Shown here: piece after piece, positions 6,926-14,411 of the stretch
How positions within the stretch are numbered: position 1 is the stretch's first letter
Layout: each line of letters begins with the position of its first letter
DNA from: Anaerolineae bacterium
GTDB taxonomy: Bacteria > Chloroflexota > Anaerolineae > 4572-78 > J111
Reading direction: 5' to 3'
DNA: 15,674 nucleotides
Assembly (NCBI GenBank): GCA_020433835.1
Contig: JAGRBY010000104.1
Span: forward strand, 1-15,674
Notes under the pieces: generated by a model
The model's database searches: none
Told to the model about the DNA's origin: nothing
Seen by the model: the letters and a program-made list of their open reading frames with translations, nothing else
Translations under genes and position numbers: made by a program

Positions 6926-7000
6926 ATTATAAACAACGGGCTTAATGAGAGAGTTAAGCGCCCGTTAAATTCAAGTAAAATGCGAGTTAAATTTTTTTAA
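6926..7000 (-). promoter_or_regulatory. Pho-box promoter of the small gene pair
   Basis: Half-site cores lie at 6942, 6954, 6965, 6975 (GTAA), 6987 and 6997, an average spacing of 11 bp, with gTTAA repeated several times. On the minus strand the last core ends 10 nt before a perfect TATAAT (6931-6926). This is the same geometry as at pstS. An imperfect hairpin, acgggc-TTAA / TTAA-gcgcccgt (6936-6966), overlaps the array. Confidence 0.7.
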
Positions 7001-7126
7001 TATTAAAGAGGGTTTGCCAATAGTGGAGATTGAGACCGTTTGCCTGTCAAATGCTCAGGAAAGCCTCAGAAGATAATTTTGATACGATTTCGGTGGTGCA
7101 TAGTGAGGATTATAGAAAGCTTAAAA

Positions 7127-7828
7127 TCAACCTTCGAAACGATAGCCAATGCGTTGGATGGTGGTAATACGTTTGGGTTTCGATGGGTTTTCTTCGATCT
7201 TTTCGCGCAGCCAGCGAACATGGACATCTACTGTACGCGATTCGCCAACGGCTTCATACCCCCAGACCTTGGTGAGCAGTAAATCGCGCGATAGAACCAT
7301 CCCTTTGTTGCGCATCAGTTCAGCCAGCAGGTCAAACTCTTTGTAGCTAAGGTTTAGCATGTCGGAGCCTTTGTATGCCTTACGACCAATCAGGTCGAGC
7401 GAGAGATCATTGGCCTCCAGTTTATCTGTAGCTGCCTTTGGTTGGCGGCGCAGCGCAGCTCGCACACGGGCCAATAACTCACCCAAGCTAAAGGGTTTGG
7501 TGATATAATCATCCGCTCCTGAATCAAGGCCGACAATTTTGTCGACTTCGCCGGAACGCGCCGTTAAAATGATAATCGGCACATCTATCTCGCGGCGCAA
7601 GATACGGCAGACCGATAGCCCATCCAAGCCGGGCAGCATCAAATCAAGAATAATCAAATCGGGTACCAAATTGCGGGCTAAATCCATGCCCGATGTACCC
7701 TCCACAGCCGTTGAAACCTCATAGCCCTCACTTTCCAGGTTGTAGGCCAGAGTTTGTCGGAGTGTTTCATCATCCTCGATAATCAAAATCGACTTTTTGT
7801 CTATGGTTATTTCGGCTGATTCTTGCAC
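7127..7828 (-). CDS. phoB: PhoB/PhoP-type response regulator 1
   Basis: An OmpR-family regulator of 233 residues starting with GTG (7828), with AGAGG 8-9 nt upstream. The receiver domain (about 12-128) has the acidic pair D19/D20, phospho-acceptor D62 (ILDLMLPGLDG), T89 and K111 (KPF). The winged-helix DNA-binding domain (about 138-232) has the recognition-helix region ESRTVDVHVRWLREKIE and the closing RIGYRFEG. It is very similar to the regulator at 8809-9501, nearly identical in the DNA-binding half, so both should read the same sites. It is divergent from phoU and has a Pho-like array in its own promoter, suggesting autoregulation. No kinase gene is directly adjacent. PhoB is the likely role given pst and phoU nearby, but the exact orthologue name is not proven. 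Confidence 0.88.
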   Translation of the reverse strand: MQESAEITIDKKSILIIEDDETLRQTLAYNLESEGYEVSTAVEGTSGMDLARNLVPDLIILDLMLPGLDGLSVCRILRREIDVPIIILTARSGEVDKIVGLDSGADDYITKPFSLGELLARVRAALRRQPKAATDKLEANDLSLDLIGRKAYKGSDMLNLSYKEFDLLAELMRNKGMVLSRDLLLTKVWGYEAVGESRTVDVHVRWLREKIEENPSKPKRITTIQRIGYRFEG

Positions 7829-7912
7829 GAGACAGTCCTCTTTGTAAAGTGTTGGTAGGCGATCATTTTAGATCTATACGCTGGATTATGCACAAAATTT
7901 ATGGTCTAGAAA

Positions 7913-7977
7913 ACTGTAATTGAATGAATTAAAGAAAGAGTTAAAGGTAATTTAAAGTTCCGTAAAATAGTGGTTAA
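7913..7977 (-). promoter_or_regulatory. Pho-like array and promoter of response regulator 1
   Basis: Cores lie at 7929, 7941, 7952, 7962 (GTAA) and 7974, close to 11-bp spacing and mostly TTAAA. On the minus strand TACAGT (7918-7913), a 4/6 match to the -10 consensus, follows the last core by 10 nt, the same gap as at pstS and the small gene pair. Autoregulation of phoB genes is common. Confidence 0.5.
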
Positions 7978-8032
7978 AAATATTTTACAAATATAAAAAG
8001 CAGCCGCATTATATGCAAAAACAACATATTTG

Positions 8033-8071
8033 TTAAATATACTTAACAAATACTTAAAAGTGTGATAAAAT
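8033..8071 (+). promoter_or_regulatory. phoU promoter with Pho-like half-sites
   Basis: TTAACA (8043-8048) and TAAAAT (8066-8071) are each a 5/6 match to sigma-70 hexamers, with an ideal 17-nt spacer. TTAA cores at 8033, 8043 and 8054, plus ATAA at 8065, keep a 10-11-bp rhythm across the -35 region. A PhoB-like regulator bound here could activate or block this promoter. The start of transcription would be about 35 nt before the phoU ATG. Confidence 0.6.
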
Positions 8072-8113
8072 AATCAAAACGCATTGTTAACCTTAAATGG
8101 GGAGGATAATAAA

Positions 8114-8794
8114 ATGCGAGAACGTTTTACAAATCAACTTAATAAATTGCGCGATGATATCTTGGCAATGGGAAGCGTAGTAGAAGAAGAATTACGTCTG
8201 GCCATCGAAGCCGCAGACAGTCTTGATTTTTCTTTGGCCCACAAAGTTCAGGCTATGGATAAGACGGTCAATGAAAAGCGATTTGCAATTGAGGAAAAGT
8301 GTACAGCCATCATTTGCACACAACAACCGACGGCTCGAGACTTACGGGCGGTCATTGCCGTCATGAATATGATTGTCGATCTGGAGCGAATGGGGGATCA
8401 GGCAAAAGGCATAGCCAAGGCTGTACTCCATATAGAAAATAATCCCTCGCAAACGCAGCCCATAGAGATAAAGGAAATGGGCCGGATTGTTTCAGCTATG
8501 CTGCGGCAAACGATGACAGCTTATGCCAATCGCGATATTGAGTTAGCCGAACAAGTTCCCAATCAAGATAATGAGGTTGATGAGTTGTACCACCAGCTTT
8601 TCACCCGAATTATGGTACGGATGGCTCAAGCCGAAAGTGCCGACAAATGTGAAACGAATTATGAATTTTTAAGAATGGCGCGTGAGTTAGAGCGATTTGG
8701 TGACCTGACAACCAATGTTGCCGAGCGGGTGATCTACATCACCACCGGCCTGATGCAGGAAACCAATATCGATTATCAAAAAATGCCGGCATAG
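8114..8794 (+). CDS. phoU: Phosphate signalling protein PhoU
   Basis: PhoU links the Pst transporter to the Pho two-component system and turns signalling off when phosphate is plentiful. The 226-residue protein is all-helical, with two PhoU repeats. Each has the expected metal-binding signature: DLERMGDQAKGIAK (89-102) and ELERFGDLTTNVAE (191-204). Length is normal. I start at the ATG at 8114, with GGGGAGG (8099-8105) 8 nt before it; an in-frame TTG at 8084 has no such site. It lies between two PhoB paralogues, divergent from the first and convergent with the second (14-nt gap). It is separate from pstB, unlike the pstB-phoU order of many bacteria. Confidence 0.96.
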   Translation: MRERFTNQLNKLRDDILAMGSVVEEELRLAIEAADSLDFSLAHKVQAMDKTVNEKRFAIEEKCTAIICTQQPTARDLRAVIAVMNMIVDLERMGDQAKGIAKAVLHIENNPSQTQPIEIKEMGRIVSAMLRQTMTAYANRDIELAEQVPNQDNEVDELYHQLFTRIMVRMAQAESADKCETNYEFLRMARELERFGDLTTNVAERVIYITTGLMQETNIDYQKMPA

Positions 8795-8808
8795 ACGCCG
8801 CACCCTTA

Positions 8809-9501
8809 TTACCCCTCAAACCGATACCCAATACTACGAATAGTGGTTATACGTTTCGGTTTTGAGGGGTTTTCTTCAATCTTTTCTCGCAGCCAGCGAA
8901 TATGAACATCCACCGTTCGAGACTCGCCGTAGTAGTCATACCCCCACACTTTGGTCAACAAAAGATCGCGAGACAGCACCATTCCGCTATTTTTCATCAA
9001 CTCAGCCAGCAAATCAAATTCTTTAAAGCTGAGATCAAGCTGTCGATCACCAACAAAGGCCTTGCGGCCCACCAAATCAACCACCAAATCGCCCGACTCC
9101 AGGCGTTTAGAATTATCGGCATTCGGTTTACGGCGCAGCGCGGCGCGAATGCGGGCTAAAAATTCGCCAAAGCCAAATGGTTTTGTAATGTAATCATCTG
9201 CACCAGAGTCCAGCCCGATGATTTTGTCGACTTCACTGGAACGTGCCGTAAGTAAAATAATCGACGAATCCAGTTCTCGCCGCAGGATACGGCACATGGA
9301 AAGACCGTCTAACTGAGGTAGCATGATATCTAATACCACTAAATCGGGGGCCAGAGTACGGGCCATATCCAGGCCGGTTTGCCCATCATTAGCAACCGAC
9401 ACGGTATACCCTTCTTGATTGAGATTATACGCTAACGTTTGCTGAAGCGTTTGATCATCTTCAACAATTAAGATGGATTTCTTCTCTTCCTGATTTTGCA
9501 T
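8809..9501 (-). CDS. PhoB/PhoP-type response regulator 2
   Basis: A 230-residue OmpR-family regulator. The receiver has D15/D16, phospho-acceptor D58 (VLDIMLPQLDG), T85 and K107, all intact. The C-terminal winged helix (about 134-229) carries ESRTVDVHIRWLREKIE and SIGYRFEG, almost the same as regulator 1. It lies 134 nt downstream of the sensor-kinase gene on the same strand, the phoR-phoB-like arrangement. A strong promoter candidate just after the kinase stop suggests that it can also be expressed alone. AGGAA precedes the ATG. With two regulators sharing a DNA-binding surface, they probably compete for or share the Pho arrays. Which one is the true PhoB orthologue cannot be decided here. 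Confidence 0.88.
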   Translation of the reverse strand: MQNQEEKKSILIVEDDQTLQQTLAYNLNQEGYTVSVANDGQTGLDMARTLAPDLVVLDIMLPQLDGLSMCRILRRELDSSIILLTARSSEVDKIIGLDSGADDYITKPFGFGEFLARIRAALRRKPNADNSKRLESGDLVVDLVGRKAFVGDRQLDLSFKEFDLLAELMKNSGMVLSRDLLLTKVWGYDYYGESRTVDVHIRWLREKIEENPSKPKRITTIRSIGYRFEG

Positions 9502-9592
9502 ATCATTCCTGTTAAATGGTGAACTTGCCCCGTTTATATCAGTAAATAACTCGACACTTACTCTGCCAGAACCCTGTTCAATTCGCTTGATG

Positions 9593-9627
9593 ATTATAGC
9601 CTTGGGCGAAGTTAAGTCAAAAGTTAA
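9593..9627 (-). promoter_or_regulatory. Promoter of response regulator 2
   Basis: On the minus strand, TTGACT (9620-9615) and TATAAT (9598-9593) are separated by 16 nt, close to the sigma-70 consensus. They sit in the 134-nt gap between the kinase stop and the regulator start. Two TTAA cores (9624 and 9612, 12 bp apart) flank the -35, but the 13-nt gap to the -10 differs from the other Pho-like promoters. Confidence 0.55.
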
Positions 9628-9635
9628 AAAAACAT

Positions 9636-12068
9636 CTAATCTTGCGCCAGAGGCAGAGCTACAAAAAATATCGAACCTTCACCGAGGGCACTTTCTACCC
9701 AAATACGCCCGTTATGGGCTTCAACCAGTTCCTTAACAACCGTTAAGCCCATACCCATGCCCCGTTCCTCCAGCGGATTTTGATTATCCAGTTGAAAAAA
9801 CGGCTCGAAAACACGCTTAAAATCTTTTTTCGCCATCCCGACTCCGGTATCACGCACCGATATCATCAAATGGGGAATAAACTTATTGCCTTCGCGCTCT
9901 TCTTGAACCCAACTACGCAGCGTAATCTGGCCGCCGGGTGGAGTAAAGCGACAGGCATTTGATAGTAGATTTTCTAAAATCCGGTAAATATGATGCCGAT
10001 CGGCTGTCAGGTTGGGCAAGCCCGAACTGATTTCCCGTTTCAACGTCACCTCTCGCAGTTGGGCCAGCGGTCTTGCCGCCTCAAACGCTTCATTAATAAC
10101 CTCAACAGGATCGATAACCTCAAAACGAGGCGACGTTTTGTGCTTTGTTTGGCTGTTTACCTGAATTGAATTATTAAGCACCTCAATAACCCGATCGACG
10201 CTGGTATGGATGATGTGCTGTACCCGCAGTTGATCGGGCGAGTAATCTTCCAACTGGCCATTGAGCGACAATTCGGCATAGCCTTTGATTACCGCCAGCG
10301 GCTCGCGCAAGGTTCTCGATAAGGCGTAGATAAAATTATCTCTAGCCCGATCGGCCCGCACCGAATTGGTGACATCCTTGAAAATAGCCACTATACCAAG
10401 CCATTCTTTATCCACGCCCCGCCAGGGCACAAGCTGTCCTTGAATCGCGCGTTCCTTATCCTCATAAAAAGTCGGCAGCGGTTCATTGCGCCGAGAAAAG
10501 TTGGCAGCCAAGCGTTCGATAGACTCGCCCGAGTCGATTTGGCCGTAAATGGTGCCGATTGGCTGCCCCAACAACTCATCTCGGGAGCGGTCTAAAATGC
10601 GCTCGGCCGCCCGATTCGCCAACCAGACCCGTCCGTTTGCATTGCTCACAACCACCCCTTCGCTTAAAACCTCAAGAATGGTCAAATAATAATTCGGCTG
10701 TGCCGGCTCGGCTCCCTCACCATCACTCTCTGTTAAGGAACGTTGCCGTTCTAACGATTCGAATATATTTGCCACGGCACGCGACTCCACCATAGCCGCC
10801 GGCCGTCGGATAGTTTGAGCTGACGGCTCCGTGGGCAACCCCGCTCCGCTACCAAATCTGTCAATCATTCTTGATTGTACCGGCATCGCCGCCACCGGCT
10901 CCATCTCTAGCTTTTCTGAACCGTTCTGTTGCAGTAAATCAAGCTGATAGTAGCGGCGATACGCTTCAACAATCACCGCGATTTGGGTCGATATAGATCG
11001 ACACAACTTTCGGGTTTCGCCATCAATCGGTAAGCCGGTTACCGGATTACCCAAAACAAGAATGCCTACAGGTGCTCCGTGGGCCGCTAACGGCTGAAAT
11101 AAGGTTGGCCCAACCTGCTCACTTTGCCACATTTGGTACAGCCTCTTTAGTTCGGCCAAATTTTGTTTTGGAGAAACAACCTGCTGCCGCATATCGGTAA
11201 TCACCTGGTGAAGCAGTTTGTACTCAGCCACATCAACAGCCGATGGGTGCCTCTCAGGTAAATTTTCTACTGAGTAGACCGCTCCCAAATGCAGCCAATT
11301 GGGTTGGTCAACGTCCAAAAACAGCACCGCGGCCAGATCCGTATCGGCAATATGAACCAGGCTGCGCGTAATATGGGATAACGCCTCGGCCATACTCGGA
11401 ACGGTATTGATAATTTCGGTGGTTTCTAGCACTCTCTGTCTTTCCCGGTTAAGCTCCATCGCTTCTTGGGCTATATGCTCCGACTGAAACTGGCGGACCT
11501 GATACTTTTGCATTTGCTCAATATGAAGCGCCCCAATCAAAAATGCATAGGCCAGCAAATTACCGCCCCAAACCAGGGTAGGCCAATCGAGTAGGCTAAA
11601 GAGGGCAGCTAACCCCATAAAAAAGGGGGCCAGAAGATGCAGCCCGCTAAAACGCTCCTGGCTAGCAAAGATCAGCAAAGAGCCAAACATCGTTATGATT
11701 AAAATGTGAATTTCAAAAGGAAGAGGCCATTGAGGAATAAGAGGAAAAATCGAGAGGAACAGCGCCATACCGGCAGCGACACCACTCAACCGACGTTCTA
11801 TCGCCGTTAAATGATCGACATCGACCAACGCCCACACCAAACAAACGGCACTGAATACCGTGAGAGCTTCCAAACTGCGCATGGCCGCCTCACCCGGCAC
11901 CCCGCTCGACGAAGCGGCCAGCGTCATGATCAGACTGATCGATTGCGTGATCACCAAAAAAAACAGCGGAACAAGCCGCCAACTATACTGGCCGCGTGAA
12001 AAGTTGCTCAACCCCAGTAAAAAAGCCGTCAACGTAAAAAGGTTAGCTGCAAAAAGATAAAATTGCAT
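9636..12068 (-). CDS. Membrane sensor kinase (7TM-GAF-PAS) lacking the phosphoacceptor His
   Basis: An 810-residue protein from the ATG at 12068; the codon before it is an in-frame TTG, and AGGA lies 10 nt upstream of the ATG. Seven membrane segments occupy about 3-182, followed by a helix (184-215), a GAF-like domain (about 220-372), a variable linker, a PAS domain (about 461-570, GVVVSNANGRVWLANRAAERIL), a DHp-like region (572-640) and an HATPase domain (about 690-806). The ATP domain is intact: N-box N700/N704 (ENLLSNACRFTP), G1 DTGVGM (740-745), F-box FEPFFQLD, G2 RGMGMGLTVVKELV. The H-box reads ALSRTLREPLAVIKGYAEL, where families have SHELRTPL, so the phosphoacceptor position (585) is Arg, codon AGA at 10316-10314. 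It cannot autophosphorylate in the usual way. Its place before regulator 2 suggests a phosphate-signalling role, perhaps as an allosteric partner or phosphatase. Confidence 0.85.
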   Translation of the reverse strand: MQFYLFAANLFTLTAFLLGLSNFSRGQYSWRLVPLFFLVITQSISLIMTLAASSSGVPGEAAMRSLEALTVFSAVCLVWALVDVDHLTAIERRLSGVAAGMALFLSIFPLIPQWPLPFEIHILIITMFGSLLIFASQERFSGLHLLAPFFMGLAALFSLLDWPTLVWGGNLLAYAFLIGALHIEQMQKYQVRQFQSEHIAQEAMELNRERQRVLETTEIINTVPSMAEALSHITRSLVHIADTDLAAVLFLDVDQPNWLHLGAVYSVENLPERHPSAVDVAEYKLLHQVITDMRQQVVSPKQNLAELKRLYQMWQSEQVGPTLFQPLAAHGAPVGILVLGNPVTGLPIDGETRKLCRSISTQIAVIVEAYRRYYQLDLLQQNGSEKLEMEPVAAMPVQSRMIDRFGSGAGLPTEPSAQTIRRPAAMVESRAVANIFESLERQRSLTESDGEGAEPAQPNYYLTILEVLSEGVVVSNANGRVWLANRAAERILDRSRDELLGQPIGTIYGQIDSGESIERLAANFSRRNEPLPTFYEDKERAIQGQLVPWRGVDKEWLGIVAIFKDVTNSVRADRARDNFIYALSRTLREPLAVIKGYAELSLNGQLEDYSPDQLRVQHIIHTSVDRVIEVLNNSIQVNSQTKHKTSPRFEVIDPVEVINEAFEAARPLAQLREVTLKREISSGLPNLTADRHHIYRILENLLSNACRFTPPGGQITLRSWVQEEREGNKFIPHLMISVRDTGVGMAKKDFKRVFEPFFQLDNQNPLEERGMGMGLTVVKELVEAHNGRIWVESALGEGSIFFVALPLAQD

Positions 12069-12162
12069 CAAGCGATAATCCTGTTTCTTATTTGGAGTAT
12101 CAACTTTACATCAAAGGACGTGTGAGTTGGTAAAGTACGGATAAGTTGATTCTAACTATTTC

Positions 12163-12191
12163 AGTATAGCAAACATGGTTTTGGAAAACAA
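12163..12191 (-). promoter_or_regulatory. Candidate promoter of the sensor-kinase gene
   Basis: On the minus strand TTGTTT (12191-12186) and TATACT (12168-12163) are 17 nt apart, giving a leader of about 90 nt before the ATG at 12068. The -10 is good and the -35 weak. No clear 11-bp TTAA array is seen here, so the kinase gene itself may not belong to the Pho regulon. Confidence 0.4.
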
Positions 12192-12224
12192 TGGGCTTTT
12201 GGGGGGAGTTACTTTGGTACGAGA

Positions 12225-12290
12225 TAGGAGATTAGAGATTGGGAGACTGGGAGATTTGGCCTTAGAAATCACCCAATCTCTAATCTCCTA
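12225..12290. repeat. 19-bp perfect inverted repeat
   Basis: taggagattagagattggg (12225-12243) and its exact complement (12272-12290) flank a 28-nt spacer containing further gggaga-ctgggagattt repeats. It lies between the lipoprotein stop (12313) and the kinase promoter. No T-run follows on either strand, so termination is doubtful. It resembles dispersed palindromic intergenic elements, but a genome-wide search would be needed. Confidence 0.7.
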
Positions 12291-12312
12291 CTTTGGAAAC
12301 TAAAAACTATTC

Positions 12313-13380
12313 TTACGATGTTTCCAGAGGCAAACTTCGTGGGGTAGGCGTTAAGGTTGGCGTGGGCGTTAAGGTTGGGGTAGCTGTGGGCATGGGCGTG
12401 GGTGTGGGCAGATCAGGATCAGGAGTTTGATGCTCAAATTTGGTAATGAGATACCACAGCAACTCGGCATTGCTGTTAAAAACCATGGTCAACGGTTGGG
12501 TGGGGCTGCCTTCAAAGGTAATCGCCTCCGGCTTATCCCTAAAATAGAAAGGATCTTCGTCGGCAACCATCTTCTGAAAATCGGCAAACTCGCTACGCGC
12601 AATGGAAATGGTGGCGATGATACCGGGCCGAATTTGCATCGGTTCCATGGGATCGGCCGGTTTTACGGGGTGCATCCGCAGCAAGAAGATGTACTTATCA
12701 AAGGAAACGTCGACCTTCGCCAACAAATAATAGAGTTGGTTATCTTGTTTAACCACCGACATCGGCTGCCAGGTGTTCAAATCAACGCCGCTGCGCCGAT
12801 CGGCAAAAATCTCTTCGATGATGATATCTTCCGTCAGCATACTGTCGGGCGTATGACGGGCCGCGAAATTGGTTGACAGGGGCGTCAAATCCACAACGGC
12901 CCGGCTTCTATCGCTAAAGGTAATCCAGGCGGCAAAGTGCTCAATATTTTCGGCCTCGCTGCCCACAGAGGCCGACACGCCAAAGCTACCCAGCGCAACC
13001 CGGCTGACATTGGGCATCGTCCTGAGCACGTGACGGGTGGCATAGGCCGATACAAAACTATCAACCGTACTCCATTCCGTCGGATCGGCTGATTGCTCGG
13101 GATAAACCAGGCGCGTTTTTTCCCCATTTATTCCAGGCTCAAGAATTATCTTGGCTGACTCATCCATCAGCAGCGGGGCAAAACCAAATTCAATATCGGC
13201 CAAAGCAGCTTGGGCAGAGTTAAGCGCTTCAACATTATCATTTTGGGGAACAGCCGGACGCTGCGTGGCTGTGGGCAGAGACGTAGGGGTTGGGCTAGGC
13301 GCAGGAGAACAAGCTAAAACACCTATAACCACCAATCCATGTATCAAAAAAAGCCAGAATTTTCTTCGATTCTTTCCCAC
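12313..13380 (-). CDS. Lipoprotein of unknown function with Thr-Pro-rich ends
   Basis: I do not recognise the central domain. I start at the GTG at 13380 (355 residues), because AAGG lies 7 nt before it; the upstream in-frame TTG (13386) would put the ribosome site only 1 nt away. A basic N-terminus and hydrophobic segment end in the lipobox VLAC (Cys24 from this start), so it should be a lipid-anchored surface protein. A Pro/Thr/Ser-rich stretch follows, then a globular region of about 270 residues with aromatic and beta-like segments, for example RVALGSFGVSASVGS, AAWITFSDRSRAVVDLTPL and LYYLLAKVDVSFDKYIFLLRMHPV. The C-terminus is another Thr-Pro tail (TPTPMPTATPTLTPTPTLTP), an extracellular linker-like sequence. 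The gene follows the pentapeptide-repeat gene on the same strand with a 54-nt gap, so it may share its transcript. Confidence 0.85.
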   Translation of the reverse strand: MGKNRRKFWLFLIHGLVVIGVLACSPAPSPTPTSLPTATQRPAVPQNDNVEALNSAQAALADIEFGFAPLLMDESAKIILEPGINGEKTRLVYPEQSADPTEWSTVDSFVSAYATRHVLRTMPNVSRVALGSFGVSASVGSEAENIEHFAAWITFSDRSRAVVDLTPLSTNFAARHTPDSMLTEDIIIEEIFADRRSGVDLNTWQPMSVVKQDNQLYYLLAKVDVSFDKYIFLLRMHPVKPADPMEPMQIRPGIIATISIARSEFADFQKMVADEDPFYFRDKPEAITFEGSPTQPLTMVFNSNAELLWYLITKFEHQTPDPDLPTPTPMPTATPTLTPTPTLTPTPRSLPLETS

Positions 13381-13434
13381 GTGCAAACCTTACTGCGTAT
13401 TCCCGTTATGATAATTAGATGGTATGCTATTTTC

Positions 13435-14127
13435 TTAAAAAAGACCAAACCATTTCTTCTTTTTCTTGAGGCTGGCCCCGGCCTCAGACGGATTAAAGCC
13501 ATCGGCCCAGACGGTTTGGTCATCATACGTAGCGCGTCGCAAAATTGCTTGGGCCATCATTGCCTGGCGCAAATTAGCCCCGCTTAGATCGACTCCCTCA
13601 GCAAAGGTGGCCCGCATATTCGTTTCGCTTAAATTCGCCTGAGCCAGATTAGCATCTTTGAAGTTGGTTTGAGATAAATTGGCCTGGCTTAAATTAACGC
13701 CGCTCAAATTGGCTCGCATCAAATAAGCCCGATCAAGATTAACACCGCTCAGATTGGCTTCGCTCAAATCGGCTTCATCCAGCTTGCTTTTGGCCATATT
13801 AACCCCGCTCAAATCCACACCGGCCAGGTGCGCTTTGAGCAAATAGGTTTCGGTTAAATTAACGCCCGCTAATTTGGCCCCCACCAACACGCTGCCGCTC
13901 AAATTGGCTTCGCTTAAATTGGCATTTTCCAAGTTGGCTTCACTGAAATTGGCCTCACGAACCTGAGATCCCTTGAAGTTTGCGCCGCTCAAATTGGCTC
14001 CGCGAAAATCACTGCCGCTTAATTCCAGGCTCGACAGATCTAAACCGCTTAAATCTTGCCCGGAAAAAGCGAGGCTTGAACCTTCGGCTAAAATTTTATC
14101 TTCAATTTCTTGACGCGTTACGGTCAC
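13435..14127 (-). CDS. Pentapeptide-repeat protein
   Basis: A 230-residue protein dominated by about 30 A(D/N)LXX repeats (from roughly 22 to 200, e.g. ANLSGANFKGS, ADLSEANLSGVNL). In the family these fold as a right-handed four-sided beta-helix. A short helical N-terminus (TRQEIEDKILAEG) precedes the repeats, and a typical cap segment, TYDDQTVWADGFNPSEAGA, closes them. A KKKKKWFGLF tail follows. I choose the GTG at 14127, since GGGAG lies 9 nt upstream. The ATG at 14136 has that GGGAG directly against it, and the longer reading frame from 14202 begins upstream of the predicted transcription start. There is no signal peptide, so it is cytoplasmic. Pentapeptide proteins include DNA-gyrase mimics and many of unknown role; nothing here identifies which. 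Confidence 0.9.
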   Translation of the reverse strand: MTVTRQEIEDKILAEGSSLAFSGQDLSGLDLSSLELSGSDFRGANLSGANFKGSQVREANFSEANLENANLSEANLSGSVLVGAKLAGVNLTETYLLKAHLAGVDLSGVNMAKSKLDEADLSEANLSGVNLDRAYLMRANLSGVNLSQANLSQTNFKDANLAQANLSETNMRATFAEGVDLSGANLRQAMMAQAILRRATYDDQTVWADGFNPSEAGASLKKKKKWFGLF

Positions 14128-14186
14128 AAAACACATCTCCCAAACATCGAGGTTGAACTGGAGGAAACTGACGAGTATTGCCCCTA

Positions 14187-14215
14187 ATTGTAGCACCTCC
14201 ATCTCTATCTGACAA
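14187..14215 (-). promoter_or_regulatory. Promoter of the pentapeptide-repeat gene
   Basis: On the minus strand TTGTCA (14215-14210) and TACAAT (14192-14187), each 5/6 to the sigma-70 consensus, are 17 nt apart. The start of transcription would be near 14180. This argues against a translation start at 14202. Confidence 0.6.
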
Positions 14216-14288
14216 CAGTAAGTTGAGCGGCGGTAGGGTAATCGCCCGGATTTTTGGTAAAATGAGCCGCCGTGGGAGCATTACTCTA

Positions 14289-14316
14289 TTGATTATTCAC
14301 ACTTCTGCGCTAAAAT
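14289..14316 (+). promoter_or_regulatory. Candidate promoter of the ECF sigma gene
   Basis: TTGATT (14289-14294) and TAAAAT (14311-14316) are 16 nt apart, good matches to a housekeeping promoter, about 95 nt before the sigma ATG. The box-plus-hairpin element at 14327-14374 would lie in the transcribed leader. ECF factors often drive their own promoter, but I cannot identify an ECF-type motif. Confidence 0.45.
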
Positions 14317-14326
14317 CATCTGGATA

Positions 14327-14374
14327 GGACTTATGCAAAAACCAAGAGACAGTCGATTAGCCGGCTGTCTCTTG
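14327..14374 (+). repeat. Box-plus-hairpin repeat copy 2, in the sigma leader
   Basis: GGACTTATGCAAAA (14327-14340) is followed by CAAGAGACAG (14343-14352) pairing perfectly with CTGTCTCTTG (14365-14374). Inner pairs (C14354-G14363, G14355-C14362) extend the stem. The same 14-mer and a similarly built hairpin occur on the opposite strand at 460-415. Both loops contain TTAG and both stems contain GACAG/CTGTC, while the outer stem bases differ in a paired manner. Confidence 0.6.
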
Positions 14375-14411
14375 AATGTGGAACCAAATCCGACCAAACG
14401 GTGTATAGACC

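Noticed and set aside
14137..14202. Longer N-terminus for the pentapeptide-repeat protein.
   Set aside because: The extension begins upstream of the predicted transcription start, has no ribosome-binding site and shows no family-like sequence.
14225..14273. cggcgg / ccgccg inverted pair upstream of the sigma gene as an operator.
   Set aside because: Only six paired bases with a 33-nt spacer; could easily occur by chance.
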